From assembly GCA_050732695.1 (NCBI GenBank), contig JBOHRL010000015.1, forward strand, positions 1 to 64,000: a DNA stretch of 64,000 nt. Direction: 5' to 3'. The notes beneath the pieces are model-generated. The model ran no database searches. It saw only the letters and a program-made list of their open reading frames with translations, and was not told where the DNA came from. The translations under genes and the position numbers were made by a program. The stretch is from JBFFZF01 sp050732695 (GTDB taxonomy: Bacteria > Gemmatimonadota > Gemmatimonadetes > Longimicrobiales > RSA9). Positions 8,235 to 17,469 of the stretch are shown here, piece after piece. Position 1 is the first letter of the stretch. The number at the start of each line of letters is the position of its first letter.

Positions 8235-8812
8235 CACGAACTCCTTTGCATGCCGGCGTGCAACGCCCCCCAGCAACGCAGCTCGCGCGGCAAATGCAAA
8301 GGCCGTGTGCATCGATCCGGGAGTATGCCCCCCCTTTGCCTCACGAGGGCCCACGCTGGGGGAGGGCCGAAGAGGTTGGGCGAGGATCACCGCCTGCGGT
8401 CAACGATCGTGTCTGGCGCGGTGCCGTGTCAAGCCCACGAGCCCGGATGTAACGCGCGCGGCCGAATTCTGCCATCCTGTCGGCCTCCGCACGGTGCAGC
8501 CGGCGCCGGTTTTAGCGTTTCCCCACGTCGACGGGGGGAGGACGTTCGTATGCGTGCTGCCGAGCGCGGGCAAGTCGCGACGGAAGGCCGTCGATCTCGG
8601 TGGCATTGGGATCTGACCGCGATATTCGCGGCAAAGTCACAACGGAGACAGTCAGATCCCGGTGTCGTTGGGATTTGACCGCGCTATTCGCGGCAGAATG
8701 CGGATGCGACCCCGGAATGTAACGCGGTTGGAATCGAGATCCGCACGAGTTACCGCGGGTCCCTGGCGGGTCCGTTCCCTGAGCGTCGAGATACCGCACC
8801 CCGCTTTCCGTA
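8235..8812. other. 578-nt non-coding gap with a duplicated hairpin motif
   Basis: No convincing gene lies between the SRPBCC gene and the Vps10-like gene. The left part is plain. The centre holds the repeated hairpin unit described separately (8597-8697). Two copies of a string close to CCGGATGTAACGCG occur at about 8443 and 8710. Confidence 0.6.
8597..8697 (+). repeat. Imperfect direct repeat, each copy with a GC hairpin
   Basis: A unit of about 38 nt containing TTGGGATYTGACCGCG occurs twice with a 62-nt period. Copy A ends in the palindrome CCGCGA-TAT-TCGCGG (8617-8631) and copy B in CCGCG-CTATT-CGCGG (8679-8693). It lies outside genes and could be a small structured RNA, a degraded REP-like element or protein-binding sites. 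Confidence 0.65.
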
Positions 8813-11800
8813 TCAGGTCGTTGTGCAGCCTTCCGCCCTCGAGCACTGCGGATCCAGGCGCGGAAGATTCAGGCGCGCCAGCTCGGCATTCACAGCCGCG
8901 AGGTCCGTTGCCCAGACTTCGGCGAGGCGGTCCGTGTAGCCTTTCAACTCGCCCGTGAGGATCTCGAAGATCTCCGGCATCTGATTGCCCGGCCGGCCGT
9001 CGCCGCGCTCGGCCATCGACAGAAGATTGGCCAGGCGGTTGTTCACCCTGATCGGGAAGTTGAGTGGGTCCTGGTTGCTCCGGTTACGCACCTGGTAGAT
9101 GTCTTCCTCTACCGCGGATGCGTTGGCCGTCAGTCGGTCACCTGCTGCCTTCAACCTGCTGTCATCGGATCGTTCGTAGCGGTTCTCGAGCTGTTCCTTT
9201 ACCCGCCGGATCGCGATCACTGCATTATCTGCTTCCGTCACCTTGTCGCGGACGCGGCTCGAGAATTCATACTGCGCAATTAGATCGGCGTCCGTCACGT
9301 TGATCCACGGATTGCGCTCGACGGTGAGCGGCGCTGTGTGCGTGCGCCCGTCGGCCACAACACGTACCGTGTATCGGCCGGGCGGCACAGCGGGCGCTCT
9401 GGTGCGCACACCCCACAGGATCATTCCCGGGAAGCTGGTGAACGGCTCACCGCGCAGGTCCCATTGGATGAAGTTGATGCCCGCCTGATTCGGCAGAAAC
9501 GGCCCGCCCCCGCCCCGTCCGCCCCCGGCAGCGCCTCCGCCACCGCGACCGGCGCCTCCAACGCGCCCGCCACCGGCCCCTCCAGCGACGCCTCCGGCAG
9601 CGCCTCCGCCACCGCCACCGGCGCCTCTCGCGCTGTCCGCCGCCGCAGTGTCTCGCACAGCGTCCGCCGCCGCAGTGTCTCGCACAGTGTCCGCCGCCGC
9701 CGTATCCGGCTCGTATGTGCGCACGACATTGCCCGCCGCGTCGAGGATCTCGAGCCGCGCACTCGTTGCGGGCTCGGAGAGCCACCAGCTCAGCGTCACT
9801 CCGGGTCCGGACCGCACGGCGACGGGCGGCTCGAACAGCGTGACGGCCGACGCTGCGAGCCTCGGCGATGCCTGGCGAAGCGGCGCCAGGTTGTCGAGCA
9901 CCCAGAAGCCGCGGCCGTGCGAGCTGATGAGCAGCTCATTCGCTTCGACGACCATCGACACGATCGGCAGATCGGGAAGTTCGGGATTGAGCGACTGCCA
10001 GGTCGCGCCGTCGTCATACGAGAGGTAAACGCCGTGATTCGTCCCCGCGTAAAGCATTCCTCGGCGCACGGGGTCTTCGCGCACGGCGTTCACGTATGCA
10101 TCGGCACGAATGCCGTTCACGATCTTCGTCCACGTCGCGCCGAAGTCGTGCGTCCGGAAGACGTGCGGCGCAAGGTCATCGAGCAGTGGTCGTTTCACCG
10201 CGACGTAGGCAGTCGCAGCATTGAATGGCGACGCCTCGATCAGGCTCACGCGACCGAACTCCGGCATGCCGGGAGGCGTGACATCGGTCCACGTCTCTCC
10301 GCCATCGCGTGTCACGTGAACGAGACCGTCATCGGATCCGGTCCAGATGACATTGACGTCCGTCCGACCTGGTGCGACCGAGAAGATGGTTGCATAGACT
10401 TCGGGCCCGTTCATGTCGCCGGTGATCGGACCACCGGACTTCTGGAGCGTCATCGGATCGTGGCGCGTGAGGTCGCCACTGAGCGCGCTCCAGTTCTTTC
10501 CGCCATCCGTCGTCATCCAGAGCCGCTGTGATGACGTGTAGAGCCGCTTCGGATCGACCGGCGAGAAGACGATCGGGAACGTCCACTGCCAGCGTTCCCG
10601 GATGTCGGTGGCCGGCTCGCCCGAGTAGAACCAGGGATACGGGTTCACCTCACGTGATGTGCCGAAACGCCGGTTGTACTGGTCGATGTAGCCGCCGTTG
10701 TTGGTACCGGAATAGAACACGTCGACATCGAGCGGATCGGGTGCGATGTATCCGGGCTCGCCGCCGCCCGCGCGGTAGGCGAACTGCATTCCGCCGGCTG
10801 TCACGTCGCGCGGACCGTCGTCGTCGTCATCACCGCCGCCGCCCCTGCCGCCGCGACCACCGGCGCCGAAGCCGAATGCGGCCGCGTTCCAGTTGTAGGG
10901 GATGCACAGTGTGCTGTTGTCCTGTTGCGATCCACACACGTGGTAAGGCACGTGTTTCGTCGTAACAACGTGGTAGAACTGGGCGGTGCCGATGTCCTGG
11001 TCGGTCCAGTTCTCGCCGGTCGTGGTCGAGACGGCGCCGCCGCCATCGTTCCCGACGACGAGGTGCGCCGGATCATCGGGATCGATCCACATGTCGTGGA
11101 AATCGCCGTGTGTTCCGTTGTTGATGCTTTCCGTGGTCTTGCCGCCATCCGTCGAGCGGAAGAGTGTGGTGTTCTGAATGTAGACGACGTTCTCGTCTTT
11201 CGAGTCGGCGAAGACGTGGGTGTAGTAGAATGCGCGCTGGCGGATCGCACGATTGTCGTTCACCATGGTCCACGTAGCGCCGGCATCATCGCTCGAGAAG
11301 AGGCCGCCATTCTCGTGCTCGACGAGCGCATAGACGCGATTCGAGTTGGCAAGCGAGACGGCGACGCCAATGCGTCCGACGACGCCTTCCTGCGGTAATC
11401 CCGTGTTACGCGTGATCTCCATCCACGTCGCGCCGCCGTCCGTGCTCTTGAACAGCCCGCTGCCAGGTCCGCCCGACGACATCTGGTACTCCTTGCGATA
11501 CGCCTCCCAGAGCGCCGCATAGACGACGTTCGGGTTGTTGGAATCGATGACGATGTCGATCGCACCGGTCCGATCGTCCCGGAACAGGACGCGCTCCCAT
11601 GTGTCGCCGCCGTCCGTGCTTTTGAAGATGCCGCGTTCGTCGCTTGGCGCACCGTATTTGCCGAACGATGCGACGAAGATGATGTCGGGGTTCGCGGGAT
11701 GGATGCGGATCTTCGAGATGCCATGCGATTCGCGGAATCCGACGTGCTCCCAGGTCTTGCCCGCATCGCGGCTCCGGTACACGCCGTCGCCGGGCAGGAT

Positions 11801-12184
11801 GTTGCCGCGCAGGCACGTTTCGCCGGTCCCGATGAACACGAGGTCGGGGTTCGTTTCGCTGACCGCGACGGCTCCAATCGATGCACTTGTGATCTGGAAG
11901 TCGGTGACCGGCGCCCATGTCTCACCGCCGTCCGCCGTCTTCCACAGCCCGCCGCCGGTAGCGCCGAAGTACGCCTCGTTGGCGCGGCCGCGCACGCCGG
12001 AAACGGCAATCGAACGGCCGCCCCGGTCCGGTCCGATGTTGCGCCAGCGGTACCCGGCGAGGAATGCCGAATCGAGGACTACGGCAGTGGCGCCGGGTTG
12101 CTGCGCGGTGATGGTAGCTGGAACCAGGAACGTGGCCAGAGCGATACCAGCCGCTGTCAAGCGAAGCACGAATCGTTCGAGCAT
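8813..12184 (-). CDS. Large secreted Vps10/sortilin-type BNR beta-propeller protein
   Basis: 1123 residues with a clear signal peptide (ALATFLVPATITAQQ, cleavage near residue 27). The body is a series of BNR/Asp-box repeats (S-x-D-x-G-x-T-W, for example STDGGDTWERV, SSDDAGATWTM, TRDGGETWTDV) forming two stacked propellers as in sortilin-like and glycosidase-like proteins. Around residues 827-898 is a low-complexity insert of DTAAADxVR repeats and glycine-rich sequence. A C-terminal helical region follows (VRDKVTEADNAVIAIRRVKEQL). Such proteins are common in Gemmatimonadota and Bacteroidota, often annotated as glycosyl hydrolases, but no glycosidase active site is demonstrated. Probably extracytoplasmic. 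Confidence 0.88.
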   Translation of the reverse strand: MLERFVLRLTAAGIALATFLVPATITAQQPGATAVVLDSAFLAGYRWRNIGPDRGGRSIAVSGVRGRANEAYFGATGGGLWKTADGGETWAPVTDFQITSASIGAVAVSETNPDLVFIGTGETCLRGNILPGDGVYRSRDAGKTWEHVGFRESHGISKIRIHPANPDIIFVASFGKYGAPSDERGIFKSTDGGDTWERVLFRDDRTGAIDIVIDSNNPNVVYAALWEAYRKEYQMSSGGPGSGLFKSTDGGATWMEITRNTGLPQEGVVGRIGVAVSLANSNRVYALVEHENGGLFSSDDAGATWTMVNDNRAIRQRAFYYTHVFADSKDENVVYIQNTTLFRSTDGGKTTESINNGTHGDFHDMWIDPDDPAHLVVGNDGGGAVSTTTGENWTDQDIGTAQFYHVVTTKHVPYHVCGSQQDNSTLCIPYNWNAAAFGFGAGGRGGRGGGGDDDDDGPRDVTAGGMQFAYRAGGGEPGYIAPDPLDVDVFYSGTNNGGYIDQYNRRFGTSREVNPYPWFYSGEPATDIRERWQWTFPIVFSPVDPKRLYTSSQRLWMTTDGGKNWSALSGDLTRHDPMTLQKSGGPITGDMNGPEVYATIFSVAPGRTDVNVIWTGSDDGLVHVTRDGGETWTDVTPPGMPEFGRVSLIEASPFNAATAYVAVKRPLLDDLAPHVFRTHDFGATWTKIVNGIRADAYVNAVREDPVRRGMLYAGTNHGVYLSYDDGATWQSLNPELPDLPIVSMVVEANELLISSHGRGFWVLDNLAPLRQASPRLAASAVTLFEPPVAVRSGPGVTLSWWLSEPATSARLEILDAAGNVVRTYEPDTAAADTVRDTAAADAVRDTAAADSARGAGGGGGGAAGGVAGGAGGGRVGGAGRGGGGAAGGGRGGGGPFLPNQAGINFIQWDLRGEPFTSFPGMILWGVRTRAPAVPPGRYTVRVVADGRTHTAPLTVERNPWINVTDADLIAQYEFSSRVRDKVTEADNAVIAIRRVKEQLENRYERSDDSRLKAAGDRLTANASAVEEDIYQVRNRSNQDPLNFPIRVNNRLANLLSMAERGDGRPGNQMPEIFEILTGELKGYTDRLAEVWATDLAAVNAELARLNLPRLDPQCSRAEGCTTT
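9631..9703 (-). repeat. 27-bp tandem repeats encoding DTAAADxVR
   Basis: Nearly three copies of a 27-bp unit encode the 9-residue repeat DTAAADTVR / DTAAADAVR / DTAAADSAR. They lead into a run of Gly-Gly-Ala/Arg-rich codons (about 9490-9630). The whole looks like a flexible linker that can expand or contract by slippage. Confidence 0.8.
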
Positions 12185-12384
12185 GGGAGAACGCCGGAAG
12201 AGGGAATCGTGACGATATACCGCAAATTAAGCGGCTCGGCCCGATCCCGCACGACCTTGCGCTCCGGACCATACTGGTGGAAGGCGAATTCGCCTGTCGA
12301 GTGGCCGGGCCTGTGACGAACACCGGGCCGGCACGTTGTCACGCGCCGGCCCGGCATCGTTTGAAGCGTTGACGCGTTGCCGGC

Positions 12385-14424
12385 TCAGCCCGTCGCGCCG
12401 GCCAGGTCACGCACTGCTCCTGCCAGCGTTCTCACCTTGGCGGAATCGCGCGAACTGCCCGCCTCGCCATCGAGTCGAGTTGCGAGAGCCGCCAATGTCT
12501 GACTCCGCGAAGCGCCTGATGCCCGCTCCGCGCTGGCCAGCTCCTGTCGCACCGAAGAAAGGCGCTGAGCCGAGAGCCCGCCCGACCGTTGGAGCTGGTC
12601 GACGTACGCTCGCGCGAGTGCGAAGCTGGCCGGCCATACGTACTGGGGCTGACCCTGTGCGTTCAGATATTCGAGCTTGATCGTCCTCGCCGCATCGATC
12701 TCATTCTGCGTGAGGAACGGGCTCGGCTCGAGCTGGAAGATGTCGAGACCCCGCCCGATCTCCGAGCTGACCAGCACACCATTGTACCAGTAGACGGACC
12801 ACGATCCGCCGCTGGCCATGCGCGTCGAGTCGACCGGGCCGCGATCGTGGAACGCGATCTCGACCGGGTTCGCGGGATCCGTCCAGTCGAAGACCGAAAT
12901 ACCACCCTGGTACCAGGACTGAGCCATCACGTCCCGGCCGGGGATCGGGATCATCGATCCGTTGTGCGCGACGCAGTTCTCCTGCGATGTCTGCGCAGCC
13001 GGCATCTTGTAGTAGCTCGTGAACGTCATCTGCCGGTTCTGGATCGTGAAGATCGCGTCCGCGCCCCATTCCATCGGGTCGGAAGCACGACATTTCGGGC
13101 CGCCGCCGCCGCCCCACTCATCACTGAAGAGGATCTTCGTACCGTCATTGTTGAGGGTGGCTGAATGCCAGTACGAGAAGTTCGAGTCCGACACGGCATC
13201 GAGTCGGCGTGGGTTGACCGGGTCGCTGATGTCGAGGAGGAGGCCGTAGCCTTCGCAGGCGCCGCCGGCGAGGCCGATCTCCGGGTACACCGTAATGTCG
13301 TGGCACTGCGTCGGTCCGGGACGCGGGCCATCACCGGCCTCGAGAGGCTGGCCGATCATCCGGGCGATCATCCCTGGAAGCGCCTCGCGCAGGGCCGTGC
13401 TGTCTGCCCGAGTCGGTGCGCCGGTGCCGCCCCTCGCCTTGACGATGCTGTCGAGCATGGGGCGCGTGTACTGCGGCGGCAACACCATCGACTCGCCCAT
13501 GATCTCGATGACGAAGTCGCCTCGTGCCTTGGCTCGTTCGATCTCGGCCATGTCCTCGGGCGCAAGACCGTGCGTCGGCGGTGCGACGAGATCGTTGAAG
13601 ATGCGCGGCGAACTCACGATCGCGGCCTGCACCGGGTTCGCGAGCGGGACTCTGATGACTTCGATGCGGAATAACGCCGAGTTCGGATCCTCGCCAGGCG
13701 GCGCGCCCGAGCAGCCGGCCAGCTCCTCCGCCGGCCGCACCGGCGCCGAACCCGACACGTAGATGTAGACGTTCGCCGGATCGTCCGGATCCGCGAGTAC
13801 CGAGTGTGTATGCGAGCCGCGACACGTCTGCACGTTCCCGATGTACTTCGGATTGTGGATGTCCGTGATATCGAAGATGCGGATGCCGCGCAACCGGTGG
13901 TGACTGACCGCTTCTGACACTCCTTCCGTGCCGCAGTCGAGTCGCGCACCAAGGCCCTCGCCCGACACGAACAGCAGGTTCCTGTAGACCGAGACATCGC
14001 TCTGTGACGCCGGGCAGAGAAAGCCGACCTCGAGCGTTGGTTGAGCCGGATTCGAGATGTTCCAGACCTGGTAGCCGTTGTAATTGCCCTGTATGGCCAG
14101 GTTGCCTGTGAAGGCGAGGTCGGAATTGGTGACGCCGATGAAGTCCTTCGAGGGCGGCGTCTCCGACACGACGCGCAGATTCCAGAGTGCCTCCTCGGCA
14201 TCCGTCAAACCGGCACGCAGGCCGATGCGCGGATCAGGACTTGGTGCCGCCGCCTCGGCGATGGGCCTGACCGGTGCCGTGTTCTGCGGCGAGGCGGCGG
14301 TGCCTGACGCCGGCTCGCCCGGGGACGGCATCGACGACGCGCAGGCGGCCGACAACACCAGTGCACCAGCGAACGGCAAGCCCTGCGAAAGCCGGGCGGG
14401 CCGGAACGGTATTACGGATCTCAT
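12385..14424 (-). CDS. LVIVD-repeat lipoprotein
   Basis: 679 residues, N-terminal signal sequence with a lipobox-like end (ALVLSAAC), so probably a lipoprotein. It carries LVIVD-type beta-propeller blades with the recurrent pattern 'V(W/F)(N/D)I(S/T)(N/D)P..P': YQVWNISNPAQPTLEV, IRIFDITDIHNPKYI, LLLDISDPVNPRRLD, ISVFDWTDPANPVEI. A C-terminal helical tail (ARAYVDQLQRSGGLS...) follows. The start is 52 nt downstream of the DUF305 gene, so the two are probably one operon. Role unknown; the pairing with DUF305 points to a periplasmic or surface complex. Confidence 0.85.
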   Translation of the reverse strand: MRSVIPFRPARLSQGLPFAGALVLSAACASSMPSPGEPASGTAASPQNTAPVRPIAEAAAPSPDPRIGLRAGLTDAEEALWNLRVVSETPPSKDFIGVTNSDLAFTGNLAIQGNYNGYQVWNISNPAQPTLEVGFLCPASQSDVSVYRNLLFVSGEGLGARLDCGTEGVSEAVSHHRLRGIRIFDITDIHNPKYIGNVQTCRGSHTHSVLADPDDPANVYIYVSGSAPVRPAEELAGCSGAPPGEDPNSALFRIEVIRVPLANPVQAAIVSSPRIFNDLVAPPTHGLAPEDMAEIERAKARGDFVIEIMGESMVLPPQYTRPMLDSIVKARGGTGAPTRADSTALREALPGMIARMIGQPLEAGDGPRPGPTQCHDITVYPEIGLAGGACEGYGLLLDISDPVNPRRLDAVSDSNFSYWHSATLNNDGTKILFSDEWGGGGGPKCRASDPMEWGADAIFTIQNRQMTFTSYYKMPAAQTSQENCVAHNGSMIPIPGRDVMAQSWYQGGISVFDWTDPANPVEIAFHDRGPVDSTRMASGGSWSVYWYNGVLVSSEIGRGLDIFQLEPSPFLTQNEIDAARTIKLEYLNAQGQPQYVWPASFALARAYVDQLQRSGGLSAQRLSSVRQELASAERASGASRSQTLAALATRLDGEAGSSRDSAKVRTLAGAVRDLAGATG

Positions 14425-14476
14425 ACGGGTTCCTTTTGTTGATGCGGAGTTGCAGAACGGTCGAGTTCTGGTTCGA

Positions 14477-15166
14477 TCAATGCGAACGGTCTTTCGGTGC
14501 CAATGCGGAGAGCATGCGTTCCATGCGCGCGACCTCCGTTATCTGGTCGACCTGGATGTCGGAAGCGAGCTTGAACACCACATCGTCCAACGCTGCGCCG
14601 TCAGTTGCGAACAGGTTGTGGACCATGGTGACGGCACCACGATGGTGCTGGATCATGAAGGTCAGAAAGAGCCGATCGAAGTCCGATCCGCTCGCCTGGT
14701 CCAGTTCGCGCAACTGATCCGGTGTGAGCATTCCAGGCATGTGCAGGGCGTGCTCGGCGCCGTGTACGGTCAGATTCGATCCGTCGATATGCACCTCGGG
14801 CACTGGCTGCTCGCGGTCGCGCAGCCACTGCTCCATTCTGGCGATTTCGTCCTTCTGCGCGTTGATGATACGGGCCCCAAGCGTCCGGATCGATGCGCTG
14901 GCGCCGTGGGTCGGGACGAGGCCCGCCATGACGAGCGCCTGGGCGTGGTGCCCGATCATTCCCGTCATGAATCGCACATCGGCATCGGTGAACTGCATGC
15001 GGGCGCTGTCCATCCTCGCCTTGTAGATCGCTTCGATTTCCGTCGGGGTCAGACCGGCGGGCCGCGGTGATGGCTCGATTCCAGCCTGTGCAGCGCTGCC
15101 GCAAGCCGTTGTGCCCATTACAGCAAGCAGAATCCAGCGGGTCAGGCGAGGGCGGATCTCAGTCAT
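14477..15166 (-). CDS. DUF305-family lipoprotein (ferritin-like fold)
   Basis: 229 residues with a lipobox-like signal (LLAVMGTTAC). Two DUF305 signature helices are seen: FMTGMIGHHAQALVMA and LFLTFMIQHHRGAVTMV, each with the HH pair typical of this four-helix-bundle family, and an intervening RIINAQKDEIARMEQWL helix. Some family members are linked to metal (copper) handling, but a metal role here is an inference. The ATG at 15166 has GGAGA just upstream and is preferred over a GTG five codons earlier. It heads a probable operon with the LVIVD lipoprotein. Confidence 0.88.
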   Translation of the reverse strand: MTEIRPRLTRWILLAVMGTTACGSAAQAGIEPSPRPAGLTPTEIEAIYKARMDSARMQFTDADVRFMTGMIGHHAQALVMAGLVPTHGASASIRTLGARIINAQKDEIARMEQWLRDREQPVPEVHIDGSNLTVHGAEHALHMPGMLTPDQLRELDQASGSDFDRLFLTFMIQHHRGAVTMVHNLFATDGAALDDVVFKLASDIQVDQITEVARMERMLSALAPKDRSH

Positions 15167-15271
15167 GTCTCTCCGGGCCACAGGAACGCCTCGGTCATGC
15201 GTACAAGTGCCCGATGATACGCATTACGAGAGGCCGGGTTTCAGTCCGGAGATGCGCACCAGCACTGGCTA

Positions 15272-16432
15272 TCAGCTTCCGGTGACGGGCTCGAGCCGGA
15301 CGATGGGTGTGGGCTCGCCGTCATCGTGGTCGATCGCGAGATAGATGAAGCCATCGGGTCCCTGTCGTACATCGCGGATGCGGCCCATTCCGCGGACGAG
15401 CGTTTCTTCGCGGACGACGCGCGTCCCATCGAGGTCGAGGTGAGCCAGTTGCTGGCCGGTCATGCCGCCGACGAACAGGTCGCCACGCCAGTCGGGGAAA
15501 CGGTCGCCGGAGTACACGAGGAGGCCGGACGTCGCGATGGACGGGACCCAGAAGTGGGCGGGCTGTTCCATGCCTTCTCTGTGCGTTCCTTCGTGAATGG
15601 CAGTGCCGCTGCGGTAGTTGACGCCATAGCCGATGACGGGCCAGCCGTAATTGGCGCCGGGTCGAATGTGGTTCAGCTCATCGCCGCCCTGCGGGCCGTG
15701 TTCGGTCAGCCAGATATCTCCGGTTTCTGGATGAATCGCGAGTCCCTGCGGGTTGCGGTGTCCGTAGCTCCAGATTTCCGGCCGTGCGTCGGGCCGGTTG
15801 GCAAAGGGGTTGTCGGCGGGAACGCGGCCATCGTCATGCAACCGGTTGGTGGTTCCGTGGTGATTCGAGAGATCCTGGGCGGGGTGCGCTTCGAGGTTTC
15901 CGCGGGGCGGGACCTGGCGGTCACCGACCGTGATGAAGAGATAGCCGTTCCGGTCGAATGCCAGTCTCGATCCGTAATGACCGTTCCCGGTGCTCATCGC
16001 CTCGAAGATCTCCTCGACGCTGGTAAGCCGATCGTTTTCGAACCGCCCGCGGACAACGGCGGTGGTGGCGCCTCCGGCGGGCATTGGCTTCGAAAAACTG
16101 AGGTAGATCAAGCGGTTGGAAGCGAAGTCGGGGTGCGGGACGACATCGAGCAGCCCGCCCTGACCCTGTGCGTGAACGGCCGGGACGCCGGCGACAGCGT
16201 CGGGCAGCAGCGTTCCGTCGCGAATGATCCGGAGCCGCCCCGGTCGCTCGGTTACGAGGATGTCGCCGCCGGGCAGGAAAGCGATTGCCCACGGGTGCAC
16301 GAGACCTTCGGCCACTGTGACGATGCGATAGTCGTGGTCCGCCGCCCGTTGCACCGGCGCCTGTGCACAGACAGGAAGCGTACCCGACAGAGAAAGCGTG
16401 AAGACGGCGAGATCAGGGCGAAGCCGGACCAT
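15272..16432 (-). CDS. PQQ-dependent sugar (aldose/sorbosone-type) dehydrogenase
   Basis: 386 residues, signal peptide (FTLSLSGTLPVCAQA), then a six-bladed beta-propeller of the glucose/sorbosone dehydrogenase family. Recognisable elements are LVHPWAIAFLPGGDILVTERPGRLR, GGLLDVVPHPDF, LFITVGDRQ, WSYGHRNPQGLAIHPETGDIWLTEHGPQGGDELNHI (the PQQ and calcium-site region, with the conserved EHGP.GGDE) and NYGWPVIGYG. It should oxidise aldose sugars in the periplasm and pass electrons to an acceptor. PQQ synthesis genes are not in the window. It lies downstream of the DUF2911 gene on the same strand, 114 nt apart. Confidence 0.92.
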   Translation of the reverse strand: MVRLRPDLAVFTLSLSGTLPVCAQAPVQRAADHDYRIVTVAEGLVHPWAIAFLPGGDILVTERPGRLRIIRDGTLLPDAVAGVPAVHAQGQGGLLDVVPHPDFASNRLIYLSFSKPMPAGGATTAVVRGRFENDRLTSVEEIFEAMSTGNGHYGSRLAFDRNGYLFITVGDRQVPPRGNLEAHPAQDLSNHHGTTNRLHDDGRVPADNPFANRPDARPEIWSYGHRNPQGLAIHPETGDIWLTEHGPQGGDELNHIRPGANYGWPVIGYGVNYRSGTAIHEGTHREGMEQPAHFWVPSIATSGLLVYSGDRFPDWRGDLFVGGMTGQQLAHLDLDGTRVVREETLVRGMGRIRDVRQGPDGFIYLAIDHDDGEPTPIVRLEPVTGS

Positions 16433-16546
16433 ATCGGACTCCTCTGTGACAAACCATCGGAAACGATTCGTCTACGTTGCGGTCGGGCGCGAAACGTAGC
16501 GGCGCTCTTGCTGGTCGAGCAACAACTCGTTCCCGACAACGATGCT

Positions 16547-17077
16547 TCAGCGCTCGACCTCGATCGGGATCGGAACGATGACCTCGCCCCAATGCAGCAG
16601 GAGCGTTGCGCTGTACGGACCGACCACGGGGAAGTAGAAGGCGAGGGTCTCCATGTGCGCGCCCCGTTCGGTGCGGATCGTTGTGCGCATCGCTTCGCTC
16701 TCGGGGCCCGGATAGATCGCGTGACTCGTGTCCCACGTCCGGTTGAGGATGAGGGTCCACTCGTTCGCACCCGGGATCGTCCAGACGCCGTACCGGCCAG
16801 CGGGCACATCCTCGCCGGCGACCCGGGCTGGTGCACTCAATTCGAGGATCGTGGCGCGGTTTGCGCCCGGCGTCCACAACGCATCATGGACGACGATGCC
16901 GTCGTCTCCGAACAATTGCCGCCCGCGCGCGACCGGCCTGTCGTACTCGACCGTTATGGTCGTCGTATGGATTGTCTGCGAGACCGTGCCGTGCTGACTC
17001 GGGCGCGGCGTCTGCGCTTCGATGGGCGATGTCATTGCCGACACGCCAATAAGGAAGCCGAGACCTGCCTTGCGCAT
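16547..17077 (-). CDS. DUF2911-family secreted protein
   Basis: 176 residues with a signal peptide (AGLGFLIGVSAMTSPIEAQ). The DUF2911 core is evident: ITVEYDRPVARGRQLFG, DALWTPGANRATILEL, VAGEDVPAGRYGVWTIPGANEWTLILNRTWD and a C-terminal beta-rich LLLHWGEVIVPIPIEV. The ATG at 17077 is preceded by an ideal AAGGAGGTG, so the slightly longer open frame is rejected. The family is widespread in Bacteroidota and Gemmatimonadota and has no assigned biochemical function. Upstream is a 375-nt gap to the divergent small secreted protein. Confidence 0.87.
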   Translation of the reverse strand: MRKAGLGFLIGVSAMTSPIEAQTPRPSQHGTVSQTIHTTTITVEYDRPVARGRQLFGDDGIVVHDALWTPGANRATILELSAPARVAGEDVPAGRYGVWTIPGANEWTLILNRTWDTSHAIYPGPESEAMRTTIRTERGAHMETLAFYFPVVGPYSATLLLHWGEVIVPIPIEVER

Positions 17078-17107
17078 GACAGCACCTCCTTGGATGCAGC
17101 GTTTCAC

Positions 17108-17452
17108 TCGACGCGAGTGCGGGCGGCAGGAACCAATGTACGCGTTTCAAGGCGCTCCGGCTCAGGCGGTGGCGGGGCAGGGGCGAAGCCGTCGCGGGAA
17201 AACCGTGGCCAGCCGTCGCTACTCCTTGCGTGCGACCCGGCTCGGGGACGGGCTCGGCACGCGGCGCCGCGAAGGATCGTCTGCGGCCAAGCGGCGAAAT
17301 CGCATTGCGTTACGGTGTTCCTCAGACCCGTGCTGGCCGGCGCGGCGACCCTTCAATCCGGGGCACGCGGCATGCCCTGATCCCACACTGAAGGTGTCGA
17401 GCCCGTGGAAGAGCGTCCACGCGCGCCACCTCGGCCGCACGACAACGCTGTC
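17108..17452. other. Intergenic stretch, nothing recognised
   Basis: About 345 nt between divergent genes. Short open frames exist in it but have no start signals, length or composition to support them. It must hold the promoters of both flanking genes. Confidence 0.5.
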
Positions 17453-17469
17453 GATAACCGGAGGTTATC
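17453..17469 (+). promoter_or_regulatory. Hairpin enclosing the ribosome binding site
   Basis: GATAACC-GGA-GGTTATC is a perfect 7-bp inverted repeat with a 3-nt loop, ending on the base before the ATG. The Shine-Dalgarno GGAGG lies in its loop and 3' arm, so folding would block translation. It could equally be a DNA operator. Confidence 0.6.

Noticed and set aside
15326..17380. 684-codon plus-strand open frame
   Set aside because: Runs antisense through the sugar dehydrogenase and DUF2911 genes; no recognisable domains and no start signal.
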